Shown: one piece after another, positions 52,436-60,359 of the stretch | How the letters are laid out: the number at the start of each line of letters is the position of its first letter | Position numbering within the stretch: position 1 is the first letter of the stretch | NCBI RefSeq assembly: GCF_023715785.1 | Contig: NZ_JAMBOX010000001.1 | Coordinates: forward strand, 62,001 to 126,000 | Source of the DNA: Neobacillus niacini | GTDB taxonomy: Bacteria > Bacillota > Bacilli > Bacillales > Cytobacillaceae | Direction: 5' to 3' | Length of the DNA: 64,000 nucleotides | The notes under the pieces: generated by a model | The model's database searches: none | Seen by the model: only the letters and a program-made list of their open reading frames with translations | What the model was told of the DNA's origin: nothing | Position numbers and translations under genes: made by a program

Positions 52436-52464
52436 TAGACAATATTTAGAAAATGGTCGATAAT
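52436..52464 (+). promoter_or_regulatory. Sigma-A-type promoter of a plus-strand small RNA
   Basis: TAGACA, exactly 17 bases, GATAAT. One mismatch to the consensus in each hexamer. It faces away from the primase operon. Confidence 0.65.
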
Positions 52465-52469
52465 ACTAA

Positions 52470-52543
52470 AGTACTTGCTACTCTCCTTAGCAAGAACCTA
52501 GTAATATTTCACAAGAGAGCTGTCCCGTTTGGGCAGCTTTTTT
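52470..52543 (+). ncRNA. Small antisense RNA candidate in the replication module
   Basis: A transcript of about 74 bases can be read from the promoter at 52436 to an intrinsic terminator (arms AGCTGTCCC/GGGCAGCT, then six T residues, 52518-52543). The first hairpin CTTGCT-ACTCTCCTT-AGCAAG exposes CUCUCCUU, complementary to Shine-Dalgarno sequences AAGGAGAG. No reading frame fits. On the opposite strand lies the leader of the gene at 52396 and the primase. A role in replication control, as for plasmid antisense RNAs, is inferred. Confidence 0.6.
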
Positions 52544-52606
52544 GTTTCTTATGCCCATCATCAATGTGGGTCAATCGACTATTTATTACATGGAAATTTT
52601 GTAGTT

Positions 52607-52687
52607 TGCCGTCATAGTCGAATGCTGTCAAACTCACATGCCGTCGAATGCAAATGCCGTCAATTGCCGTCGTTCCCGATTGCTGTC
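52607..52687. repeat. 16-bp iterons, six TGCYGTC boxes
   Basis: TGCCGTC/TGCTGTC begins at 52607, 52623, 52639, 52655, 52665 and 52681: steps of 16, 16, 16, 10 and 16. No coding capacity. They end at the stop codon of the 52689 gene. Likely binding sites of a regulator or replication initiator. Confidence 0.75.
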
Positions 52688-52688
52688 G

Positions 52689-52892
52689 TTAAAACCAACT
52701 ATTTGAATCAGATTCTGCATTAATATCGCGAAAATCCGCTTTAGACAGTTCTAATCTAAGCGCTTTATAGTCCATGTCATAAATGCTGATGCCGTCCTTC
52801 GTTTCTGTGATGCCTTTTTCTAGCAATCTTTCAATGATGTGATTTCTTTTAAGTTCTGGAAGGGTTGCCACTGTGTTATATAAAATTCCCAT
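52689..52892 (-). CDS. Small phage protein, FbpA-like
   Basis: 67 residues from MGILYNTVATLPELKRNHIIERLLEKGITETKDGISIYDMDYKALRLELSKA. The helix RNHIIERLLEKGI followed by a G-rich turn and YDMDYKALRLEL resembles Fur-regulated basic protein A (FbpA) family members, but the match is loose. Start behind GAGGTG. Confidence 0.55.
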   Translation of the reverse strand: MGILYNTVATLPELKRNHIIERLLEKGITETKDGISIYDMDYKALRLELSKADFRDINAESDSNSWF

Positions 52893-53023
52893 ACCATCAC
52901 ACCTCATTTTTGTTTGTTACGCTATTGAATCGAACTGTGCATTAGATTACCTAAAATTTACAATACGTGATATTATTAAAAATAAAAATAATTTATTGCA
53001 TTGCTTATTGGAGGTAAAGCACA

Positions 53024-53443
53024 ATGTTCTCAATTGAATTACATAATGCTATTTGGCTTTTTTTAGTCATATTTATGTTGCACGACTTTGAAGAAATAAT
53101 CAGTGTTGAAAATTGGTCTCGGAAAACGTCTTACTTAGTAGAAAATACTAATAAACGTTTAAAGATTTTAATTTGGAACTTTTGGAAAATAAATTCACAT
53201 TCTTTCGCTAAAAGAGATGTTGTTATATTTCTAGTTGGATCTACATTTGTATTCCTAAAAGTTGAATTTATAGATAATAGTTGGATAGCTAACATATTTT
53301 TGTTTTTTTTGTGTTTTGTCCTTTTACATAACCTCGTTCATATCATACAAACACTCATTTTGAGATCTTATACCCCTGGTCTTTATACGGCTATTGGACT
53401 TGTTACACCATATACAATCTATCTATTTTACAGATTAGTATAA
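53024..53443 (+). CDS. HXXEE domain membrane protein (plus-strand insertion)
   Basis: 139 residues, mostly hydrophobic with four predicted helices. LHDFEEI gives the HxxEE signature, and HNLVHIIQTLILRSYTPGLYTAI is also typical of the family (PF13787). The function of HXXEE proteins is unknown. It is the only plus-strand protein gene among the minus-strand replication genes, has a TTGGAGG ribosome site, and is bracketed by non-coding spacers, so it looks like an added cargo gene. Confidence 0.78.
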   Translation: MFSIELHNAIWLFLVIFMLHDFEEIISVENWSRKTSYLVENTNKRLKILIWNFWKINSHSFAKRDVVIFLVGSTFVFLKVEFIDNSWIANIFLFFLCFVLLHNLVHIIQTLILRSYTPGLYTAIGLVTPYTIYLFYRLV

Positions 53444-53465
53444 TTGTATTGCTGCACTGTTTTCG

Positions 53466-53630
53466 TCAAATTTCTTCAACTTCGCTATGTGAAAAGACCA
53501 CTGTTTCATTTTCACCTTCGGGTATTCTCACCCTTAATGTGATTGTAGAATCAGTTATTGCAACTAAAGAACCTTCACGACCAAAATACAAATTGTCCTC
53601 ATTGCAAACCAAAAACTCTCTGATTTCCAT
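53466..53630 (-). CDS. Small phage protein
   Basis: 54 residues: MEIREFLVCNEDNLYFGREGSLVAITDSTITLRVRIPEGENETVVF..., a beta-barrel-like pattern (GREGSLVAITDSTITLRV). Strong AAGGAGAG ribosome site. The plus-strand frame covering it is a shadow. Function unknown. Confidence 0.7.
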   Translation of the reverse strand: MEIREFLVCNEDNLYFGREGSLVAITDSTITLRVRIPEGENETVVFSHSEVEEI

Positions 53631-53681
53631 TTTAGATCTCTCCTTACTTTTAAATTTGGGTCAATTGATTCGAACTTCGCC

Positions 53682-54062
53682 TTAATTAACTTTCTTTCGC
53701 AGGTCAAAAATGAACGATTGTATTTTAGGTTTATTGAATTGATACAGCTTATCTACTGACCAATACGGAGCGATAATTTCAATACCATCTTCCTTAATTG
53801 ATAGGTTGCCATTAGCGTCATATTTGCGGTCATAGTATTCATCATAATCCGAGCCAAAGTTGTCGGCTTCCTTTGGTACAATACTTAACCATGCTTCATT
53901 AGCTACTTCTTCGATATAATCAGCAAATTCTTTAAATCCTTCTTTTGTAAATTCATAATAAAAACGTTCCTCACGTTCCTTTTTACCATTGCCATTTTCA
54001 AAGATGATTGCTGATTTTCGATGTTTAACGACTAAACCGTTATCAAATACTTTAGTTTTCAT
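53682..54062 (-). CDS. Unknown phage protein
   Basis: 126 residues from MKTKVFDNGLVVKHRKSAIIFENG, behind GGGCGATT; nine earlier codons are less likely. N-terminal beta strands and a helical middle (FKEFADYIEEVANEAWLSIV), with an acidic Tyr-rich segment (SDYDEYYDRKYDA). Not recognised. Confidence 0.6.
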   Translation of the reverse strand: MKTKVFDNGLVVKHRKSAIIFENGNGKKEREERFYYEFTKEGFKEFADYIEEVANEAWLSIVPKEADNFGSDYDEYYDRKYDANGNLSIKEDGIEIIAPYWSVDKLYQFNKPKIQSFIFDLRKKVN

Positions 54063-54112
54063 AAAAATCGCCCTTTCACTACGTCGCATTTTTGTCGTTT
54101 GTGCACTGAAAT

Positions 54113-54517
54113 TTAATTACTAGTTTGAAGGTCAATGTCTGGAATAATTGCCTCTGGACGAATAATGACTTTGTAGTGGAAAGGGTCCTCTTTCTTTGCG
54201 TCCAGCTGTTCAGCAAAGAAACTCACATTGTCACTTAAACCGAGATAATGTTTTTTGTACTTGTCTTTTCCGACTTTACAAGTAACTGTCATTCTTCTGT
54301 CACTGTCACCGTTTCCGAGAGAGCAAAGACCTTCAATGACCAACAAGTCTCTGTCTGTAATTCCATTGAAGAAAACAACCTTTCGTTGAACCTCAAAAGA
54401 ATCAGCTGACTTTGATAAGTTTTGTGAAACGGTATCTGCTTCAGTGCATCCAACTAGAGCAACAACAGCCGTAAATCCTAAAATTAACATTCCAATTTTC
54501 TTCTTCATTTTCATCAA
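54113..54517 (-). CDS. Phage lipoprotein, small beta-sandwich
   Basis: 134 residues (start MMKMKKKIGML). Lipoprotein signal ending in LVGC (about residue 24) then a domain with repeated strands (FEVQRKVVFFNGITDRDLLVIEGLCSLGNGDSDRRMTVTCKV). Resembles the beta-sandwich lipoproteins seen in several lactic-acid and Bacillus phages. Its place in the early region, rather than beside the other lipoprotein gene (29419), suggests expression during infection; a role in blocking other phages is a guess. Confidence 0.75.
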   Translation of the reverse strand: MMKMKKKIGMLILGFTAVVALVGCTEADTVSQNLSKSADSFEVQRKVVFFNGITDRDLLVIEGLCSLGNGDSDRRMTVTCKVGKDKYKKHYLGLSDNVSFFAEQLDAKKEDPFHYKVIIRPEAIIPDIDLQTSN

Positions 54518-54534
54518 CCTTTCGATTTTTGTGT

Positions 54535-55047
54535 CTATTCCGTATAAGCAAACTTGCAGTTAGTACAGTCAAACCCGCTTTCCGGGACAAAATTATCCTC
54601 AAACACTTCGTACAACGGGCATGTATTCCAATCCTTTGTGCAGCCATTACATTTAACCGCCATAATCTCCGAGCACCAATCGTAGAACTGCTGGCGAGGC
54701 ATTACCGCGTTTTGTATTTTGTCTTTGATGTCCCGATTCACCTTTTGTAGTGTGAAATCATCGACCAATTTAAAGTCATATTTCATCAGTTTTTTGTTGA
54801 TCTGTTCCTGCTCTTTCTTACTGAGGCGATTATATACAGACATAATAAATTTACTTAAATACGTTTCTGCCATTTTCAAACTCTTATGTTCACCCTTAGT
54901 CATGTTGTCCCGTTTGGTCCATTCTTCCCGCATTGTCTGTAGTTTCGGACCATCCATACCCTGATTTCGAATTCCGATCGCCATTTGCAAAACAGAGTTC
55001 ATAACCAAAAACTGATTTTTTTCTATTGAATTCAAATAGTCTCTCAT
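54535..55047 (-). CDS. Phage zinc-finger protein (DUF5651-like)
   Basis: 170 residues. Helical N-terminal part (MRDYLNSIEKNQFLVMNSVLQMAIGIRNQG..., SKKEQEQINKKLMKYDF) and a C-terminal cysteine cluster: KCNGCTKDWNTCPLYE ... FDCTNCKFAY, which should bind zinc. The pattern fits the DUF5651 phage family. Start overlaps the stop of the previous gene by four bases. Confidence 0.75.
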   Translation of the reverse strand: MRDYLNSIEKNQFLVMNSVLQMAIGIRNQGMDGPKLQTMREEWTKRDNMTKGEHKSLKMAETYLSKFIMSVYNRLSKKEQEQINKKLMKYDFKLVDDFTLQKVNRDIKDKIQNAVMPRQQFYDWCSEIMAVKCNGCTKDWNTCPLYEVFEDNFVPESGFDCTNCKFAYTE

Positions 55048-55442
55048 TCTTCATCCTTCCTTTTTCTATTCTCAAAATATTGCTGCTTTAATTGTTCGAT
55101 TTGTTCAATGGTCGGCTTAGGATTAATCTGTTGCATAAAATCAGCTAGTTTTTTCTTAAAGAGTTGATGATCTTCGTCCACAAATATTGTTGATTGTTTG
55201 CGCTCTAATTCCTTAATCTGTGCTTTAGCCCGCATTAACTCTCCAGTAAGCTCAGCAATTCTACGGACCAAATACTTTTGCAAGTCGGCTGTTTCTTCCA
55301 GGGCCATGAGCTCCCAGTTATAATCCTTGTTATTAGCCTGGTCAATTGTGGTTCCGTACTTTTTAAAACCCTTTTCATCCTGTGAATCTATGATTTTGGT
55401 AAACTCATCTATAACTATTTGACTTGTTAAAGGTCTGTTCAT
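55044..55442 (-). CDS. Unknown phage protein, coiled coil
   Basis: 132 residues: an N-terminal segment with EFTKIIDSQDEKGFKKYGTTIDQANNKDYNWELMALEETADLQKYLVRRIAELT (a pattern like dATP/dUTP pyrophosphatase-linked or MazG-adjacent phage proteins) and a C-terminal coiled coil (IKELERKQS; EQIEQLKQQYFENRKRKDEE). The acidic residues EETADL could bind metal, but the family is not certain. Confidence 0.6.
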   Translation of the reverse strand: MNRPLTSQIVIDEFTKIIDSQDEKGFKKYGTTIDQANNKDYNWELMALEETADLQKYLVRRIAELTGELMRAKAQIKELERKQSTIFVDEDHQLFKKKLADFMQQINPKPTIEQIEQLKQQYFENRKRKDEE

Positions 55443-55445
55443 GAT

Positions 55446-57137
55446 TTACTCCTTCCCCAAAAACGCATTTATCCGTTCATTTGCTAAATCCAAATACCAC
55501 CAGTAATCTAGCTTCCCAGGTATCGACATCCCGGTTACATCGTCATTGATAATAAAGCAGCGTTCCGGTGTGTATGATATTTTTTCTGGTGATCCATCCT
55601 TTACCCTTCGAAGTTCTTTATCCTTCGTATCAATGCTGGCAAAGACCCGGAAAACTTTTTCATGCATACGTTTGGATCCGTACACTGCATGATCATATTT
55701 ATTGGATATCTTCACGATTTTTTGAAACTTAATAAGGTCCTTGCATCCAAAGATGGTTTCCTCAGGATCTATTCCTTTAACGAACCAATTCACTATCGCT
55801 TCATTGACGATAGGAAGGTCATAGTCCAAACTGTTAAGCTTTTTGACATAGGAACCCTTGGATTTATATTTGCCATCGGCATCCACCAAAATATAGTTAT
55901 TAACGTCCTTTTGAATGACTTTGACAAACTCATCAAACTCGAGCTCCATTTTGGTCCGCTGCTCCCACTCATAGCAGATGTCATCGATTAAGTCATAATC
56001 ATTATAGTGCCGTAATTTAACCAGGATACCGTCTGTATTGGATTGGATAATGTCACAATAAGGCTCAAGCTTTTCAATTAAATCCAGCAGTAATGTCATA
56101 CCACCAATACAAACATTGTTGGCTTGTAACGGGTCATAAAGTCCGTTATATTTATCCTTCATTGCTCCGTATGTGCCGTTAATGACGATTTTCAGCGGCG
56201 CCTGACGTTTATCTTTGGCAGCCTTATATCTTAGCCTGGTATCACGAATTTCCCGAAATTTTTCCGGATTCTTTACGTTACGACTTAAATATCCGTACTC
56301 GATCATTAAAGCAGGGTAATAGCTGGCAACATCGATATTAATAAAGTGACCGGTGCCAAAATAATTACTTCGCGCCCCATGTAGACCGCCCCAGGCAAAC
56401 AAGTGCGGTACCCCGGCAACCTCTATCTCTAAAACCTTGTTATAGTCCCGATTATCCCAATAGAAATCCAACACTTCGGTATATTTATGGATTTTCAATG
56501 TGGGTGGAAAAGTAAAATCGAATTCATCGTGTCTTGGTGTCTGTGGCTGTCTCGCTTCCAGAATGACAGCTGACAGCTGCGCTTTCGTCTTGGATATATT
56601 CCGTAAAGGCAGGTTGAACATTTTCAATAGCTCAATTTGGGACTCAAACTCTTCAAGATTGGCCATGAAAATATGCATTGTTTCATGGACATCATGCCGG
56701 CAATATCTAATAACGTCTTCAATTTCATCATCTGTCAGTTCTCGATCAATCGTGAAATCTACCGAGGATTCACGAATATCATGACCTTGAAAACCTTCCA
56801 GCTGCTTCAATGACCTTAATTTATTGGTCATCACATCGTAGTTATAAAGCTGTATCTTCCAGAAATCCTTGTAGAATTTCCATCCTGGCTCCCGTTTATT
56901 GATAATCCACTCGTTAATTTTTTGAGGTGTAAAACCACAAATTATAGCTTTCAAAATATATTGGTCATAGTGCCGACTGTTATAGCCAATCCATATATCG
57001 GATTTATGTTGATTGTAGTAATCTATTAACGCTTGAGTATTATTCACAAAAACCTTTTCCGATTTTGTGTCAGTATCCGTTATGACCACTAACCAATCAT
57101 ATTTAAATACCTCAAAGTCGTAGAAAAGCATTTTCAA
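55446..57137 (-). CDS. Phage DNA polymerase, family B-like
   Basis: 563 residues. The N-terminal 3'-5' exonuclease has motifs D7-x-E9 (FYDFEVF), N53-x4-D58 (YNSRHYD) and Y145-x3-D149 (YCRHD). The polymerase half has motif A with D269 (NIDVASYYP), motif B K316...N320-x2-Y323-G324 (KIVINGTYG) and motif C N367-T-D369-G (SNTDG), in which the usual first Asp is Asn while the metal-binding second Asp is kept. It is shorter than cellular family B enzymes. It lies between MazG-like and DUF-type genes of the replication module. Confidence 0.85.
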   Translation of the reverse strand: MKMLFYDFEVFKYDWLVVITDTDTKSEKVFVNNTQALIDYYNQHKSDIWIGYNSRHYDQYILKAIICGFTPQKINEWIINKREPGWKFYKDFWKIQLYNYDVMTNKLRSLKQLEGFQGHDIRESSVDFTIDRELTDDEIEDVIRYCRHDVHETMHIFMANLEEFESQIELLKMFNLPLRNISKTKAQLSAVILEARQPQTPRHDEFDFTFPPTLKIHKYTEVLDFYWDNRDYNKVLEIEVAGVPHLFAWGGLHGARSNYFGTGHFINIDVASYYPALMIEYGYLSRNVKNPEKFREIRDTRLRYKAAKDKRQAPLKIVINGTYGAMKDKYNGLYDPLQANNVCIGGMTLLLDLIEKLEPYCDIIQSNTDGILVKLRHYNDYDLIDDICYEWEQRTKMELEFDEFVKVIQKDVNNYILVDADGKYKSKGSYVKKLNSLDYDLPIVNEAIVNWFVKGIDPEETIFGCKDLIKFQKIVKISNKYDHAVYGSKRMHEKVFRVFASIDTKDKELRRVKDGSPEKISYTPERCFIINDDVTGMSIPGKLDYWWYLDLANERINAFLGKE

Positions 57138-57367
57138 TCACCTTTTAAAACTTGTTCGGCCATTCTTATACACGATGCTGCTGTATCAATTAATTCTCGG
57201 TAAACACTATCCATATCATTTTCCTGTAAAGCTTCAGCCACTTCACCGGCTTCTTCCATAATAGTGATAAAGCGCATTGGAAGTGGTAATTTGTTTGGAT
57301 GGAGGCGATCCTGTCTTTCACGCTCAAGGTTAATATCGTTAAAAATTTTGGCCCTTTGTTCATTCAT
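57134..57367 (-). CDS. MazG-like nucleotide pyrophosphohydrolase
   Basis: 77 residues with the MazG core: TIMEEAGEVAEAL (EExxE) and YRELIDTAASCIRM (ExxD-type second helix pair), which bind magnesium. Small MazG-like enzymes in phages may clean nucleotide pools. Stop and next start overlap (ATGA). Confidence 0.8.
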   Translation of the reverse strand: MNEQRAKIFNDINLERERQDRLHPNKLPLPMRFITIMEEAGEVAEALQENDMDSVYRELIDTAASCIRMAEQVLKGD

Positions 57368-57378
57368 ATTTGATTCTC

Positions 57379-57416
57379 CTTAAAACAAAAGGGAAGGTCA
57401 GAACCTCCCCTTTATT
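57379..57416 (-). terminator. Terminator after the DUF669 gene
   Basis: AAAGGGGAGGTT and ACCTTCCCTTTT arms with T-rich end on the minus strand. Inside the early operon, so it probably limits read-through after an abundant protein. Confidence 0.85.
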
Positions 57417-57419
57417 CAA

Positions 57420-57908
57420 TTATTCAACTTCAAAGACTTCCTCGATTTCTAACGTGGTGTATCCCTTTTTATCAGTGCCCTTTACAATCAGGTACTCAAA
57501 TTGCCCGTCAATGTCCTCGTGGATGTCGAGAACTAGGTCAGCATAATCTTTAAATCCGGTAAATTTAACATCTTCCTTTTTGCAATCCCAAAGGGACCGG
57601 AGCATTTCATTATTGCGGTGTACCTGAAATCCAAAAGCACTATCATTTTGCGGCTGCATTACACCGTTGTAGAAAATACGTTTATTTTCATATTCGCCGG
57701 CCACGACTTTAAATTGAATTTTTAGCATTGGGTCACCTTTTTTAGAAGTACCCAGTTCCATCTTTTCTACTTCCACTTCATATGAACCATCGGGTAGTTC
57801 CTCGAAATTGCCACCGCCATTTTTTTCAACTTCTTCAACATCGGATTGCAAAGCCTCTAAATCTACCTGCTTATCAAACTTGCTCCAATCAAACTTATTT
57901 TCTGCCAT
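57420..57908 (-). CDS. DUF669 phage protein, probable ssDNA-binding protein
   Basis: 162 residues. LPDGSYEVEVEKMELGTSKKGDPMLKIQFKVVAGEYENKRIFYNGVMQP is the DUF669 pattern, an OB-fold-like phage protein thought to act as single-strand DNA-binding protein. An acidic end (TLEIEEVFEVE) fits this. Directly follows the 103-residue gene and precedes a terminator. Confidence 0.85.
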   Translation of the reverse strand: MAENKFDWSKFDKQVDLEALQSDVEEVEKNGGGNFEELPDGSYEVEVEKMELGTSKKGDPMLKIQFKVVAGEYENKRIFYNGVMQPQNDSAFGFQVHRNNEMLRSLWDCKKEDVKFTGFKDYADLVLDIHEDIDGQFEYLIVKGTDKKGYTTLEIEEVFEVE

Positions 57909-58219
57909 TATTCTTCATCCTCCTCATCTTGATTTACAGAAACGGTGCCATCCTGGTTAACGGAATATTCGATTTGGCCCTTAGGTGGTTCTTCAGCTGG
58001 TGCAGGCTTCTTAATTGGTTTAGATTCCATAAATTCTTTTGGTGTGTCATAGCTGAATGCCAGGTCAACCAAGAAATATGTGCCTAATTTATTGTGCTTT
58101 TCGCTAATTTTGAAGGATGTTAGATAAACATCATCCTTCGCTTCTTCAACGATTGATTCTGCCTCTTCACGAGTGTCAGCGTAATGCTGCTCTTTTACAT
58201 TTAGCTCTTTAATTGCCAT
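57908..58219 (-). CDS. Unknown acidic phage protein
   Basis: 103 residues: N-terminal alpha/beta part (EEAESIVEEAKDDVYLTSFKISEKHNKLGTYFLVDLAFSY), proline-rich linker and a very acidic end (SVNQDEEDEE). The stop and next start overlap. Probably works with the flanking nuclease/ATPase and DUF669 proteins; no family assigned. Confidence 0.65.
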   Translation of the reverse strand: MAIKELNVKEQHYADTREEAESIVEEAKDDVYLTSFKISEKHNKLGTYFLVDLAFSYDTPKEFMESKPIKKPAPAEEPPKGQIEYSVNQDGTVSVNQDEEDEE

Positions 58220-60081
58220 TATTCCTCACCTCTGTTTCTACGTGTCCTACGAGTACGGGCCGGCTGTTCTTCGGTAGCAGTATCTTCCCCAGGAGGCGTA
58301 TCTTCTCCCTCTACAGCCTTACGTTCCCGGCGTTTACGCTCACGCGGTTTTTCTTCTTCAGCAGGTGCTTCTTCGGATTTCCGTGATTTGCGTTCCCGCT
58401 TTGGTTTTTCTTCCTCTACCGGCTGTTTTTCATCAACCACTTCTTCAGATTCCTGATTATCTTCTCGGCGGCGTCTGGATCGTTCAGGCTTAGATGGGGA
58501 ATCCGATTTCTCAGTTCCTCCACCATCTGGAGCAGATTGGGGTTCTTCAGTTTTTACCCGACCGGTACGCTTGTCCTTTTTCTTGGTTGATTTCCCTTCC
58601 TGGGCAGCTTTTAACTCTTCGATAAATGCTTCCATTTCTAATGGAATAGTTTCAACTTGGAAATCGAAACGACCACCACCAAAAACGTTTTGCTTCTTGG
58701 CCAGCTGCAGGAATCTTTCATCCTCGGAATTTACGAAAGCACGTAATGTTAAATCCACGGTACCCGTAAGGAAATTGGCAACCTTATCATTGATGTTCGG
58801 CTTGAATGTGGTCCGCTTAGAACCGCCTTTGAGAGTGATTTCTTCAACTTTTTCTTTGCTGATATAAATGATTTGGTAACCCAATGCTTTTAAACGCTTC
58901 ATAGCGTTATTAAACTCGGTAGTAACCTTGGACCATCCTTTACCATAGGAACCATCTGATTCATGCTCCCATCCGTTTTTCTCGAAAACGTAAACCCGGC
59001 AGTGTTCATAAATGTCCTCTACAAGGTCCAGAGCAACAGCTTCAAAATCATTTTCTTCTGTTTCTAAATCGGAAATCGTTTCAAGGAAAACATCCCAGGC
59101 CAATTTACGGGTTGTCACGCGGCCAGACTTGGTGACAACATCCTTAATCGGTTGTACTGGTGCTGTGGTATTATCGGTATTACCATCCGTGTTAAGGAAT
59201 AACACATTGTCCACATGATCCACAAACGTACTCTTTCCAACATATGAATCTGCATAAATCCAAAAGTCCGGATTGGTGTCAATCTTGCGCTCGCGGCGCT
59301 CATTTTTCGGTAGTGCCATTACAATCTCTCCTTTTTCGTTATAAATAGCTTCCAAGTAATTTGGTGCAAAACGCGGGTTGCAGCTGAAGCACTTCCCGCT
59401 CGTGTTTTTCGGAAAATCCTTTGCTCTTTCGATATCGGTAATTTTATTTTTGAAATAGACTGTTTCCATTTCGTCGAAAGTGATAGGCACTAATTTAACC
59501 TCTGAATCGGCTACTGCCTGTACAATCCTTTTCCGAAAATGGAATAGATCCTCGTTGTTCTCTTGTTTTAAAGTGGTCTTTGGAACAAACAAGTATGCTA
59601 ATCTTTTTACATCAAATCCATCTTGCTCCAGGTAATCTTTGTAGATATGCAGCTGGCCGGATTCGAGATAATTCTTAACGTTGTTGGAATACTTGAAATC
59701 CATTACCATACAGGACCCGTCTGGTGCTTTCAGGATTAAATCGACAAATCCAAGATAATTTGGAAAATCTAGTTTGTACTCATGGATAAACTCAAATTCT
59801 CCAAAGTTTTTATTCAAGAAATCTTTAACCTTAGGAATCAAGATTTCGAGCTTCATTGCTTCTTCAATTATCCGATCAGTGCAGACCGGGAAGGAATTGT
59901 AATACTCCTTTAAAGCTGTTTCCACATCAGTTTCAATTCCAGTATGGAGAGCATGTCCAATAATTAAAGGGTTATCAGCATCATACTTAGGTAATTCTGT
60001 CAGCTGATCAATGTATCTCAGCTTAAAATGATACGGACAGTCATTGAATAGTGACACTCGGCTGTAGCTGTACTGGGTCAC
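58219..60081 (-). CDS. RecB-like nuclease fused to AAA_24-type ATPase
   Basis: 620 residues. Residues 1-240 form a PD-(D/E)xK nuclease (YSYSRVSLFNDCPYHFKLRY; LGFVDLILKAPDG; MVMDFKYSNN), then CFSCNPRFAPNY. Residues about 270-500 are a P-loop ATPase of the phage AAA_24/RAD55-like group (IYADSYVGKSTFVDHV; Walker B VALDLVEDI). The last about 120 residues are low-complexity, alternating basic and acidic (SRRRREDNQESEEVV; KPKRERKSRKSEE). In most related phages these functions are separate genes, or only the ATPase is present. Likely acts in recombination or end processing. Confidence 0.8.
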   Translation of the reverse strand: MTQYSYSRVSLFNDCPYHFKLRYIDQLTELPKYDADNPLIIGHALHTGIETDVETALKEYYNSFPVCTDRIIEEAMKLEILIPKVKDFLNKNFGEFEFIHEYKLDFPNYLGFVDLILKAPDGSCMVMDFKYSNNVKNYLESGQLHIYKDYLEQDGFDVKRLAYLFVPKTTLKQENNEDLFHFRKRIVQAVADSEVKLVPITFDEMETVYFKNKITDIERAKDFPKNTSGKCFSCNPRFAPNYLEAIYNEKGEIVMALPKNERRERKIDTNPDFWIYADSYVGKSTFVDHVDNVLFLNTDGNTDNTTAPVQPIKDVVTKSGRVTTRKLAWDVFLETISDLETEENDFEAVALDLVEDIYEHCRVYVFEKNGWEHESDGSYGKGWSKVTTEFNNAMKRLKALGYQIIYISKEKVEEITLKGGSKRTTFKPNINDKVANFLTGTVDLTLRAFVNSEDERFLQLAKKQNVFGGGRFDFQVETIPLEMEAFIEELKAAQEGKSTKKKDKRTGRVKTEEPQSAPDGGGTEKSDSPSKPERSRRRREDNQESEEVVDEKQPVEEEKPKRERKSRKSEEAPAEEEKPRERKRRERKAVEGEDTPPGEDTATEEQPARTRRTRRNRGEE

Positions 60082-60359
60082 TTAAACCACCTTTCTTTCC
60101 AGGCTTCAAAATCCTTAGGCCTTAAAATATAAGCCTCACCACCCGAATCCTTTATTTTCTGGATGTTATGTAGTTGAAGCTTGGTAGGTTGTCCAACATC
60201 CGTTTTTAATTCAATTCCATGAAAAGTTCCATCGATGCATGCCAGTATGTCCGGTATGCCCTGTTTGGTGTACTGACTGCCGGCCCAATATTTAAGGTGC
60301 CAAGCATTTTTTTGTTTCAGAAAATCCATGACTTTCTTTTGAAAGGCTGATTCACGCAT
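60078..60359 (-). CDS. VRR-NUC domain nuclease
   Basis: 93 residues with the VRR-NUC core: KQGIPDILACIDGTFHGIELKTDVGQPTKLQ (D...ExK) plus QHNIQKIKDSGGEAYI-type end. Small stand-alone VRR-NUC proteins in phages can cut Holliday junctions. Stop and next start overlap by four bases. Confidence 0.92.
   Translation of the reverse strand: MRESAFQKKVMDFLKQKNAWHLKYWAGSQYTKQGIPDILACIDGTFHGIELKTDVGQPTKLQLHNIQKIKDSGGEAYILRPKDFEAWKERWFK

Noticed and set aside
53449..53685. Plus-strand gene
   Set aside because: It covers a better minus-strand gene (53466-53630) with strong ribosome site; the plus-strand frame has none.
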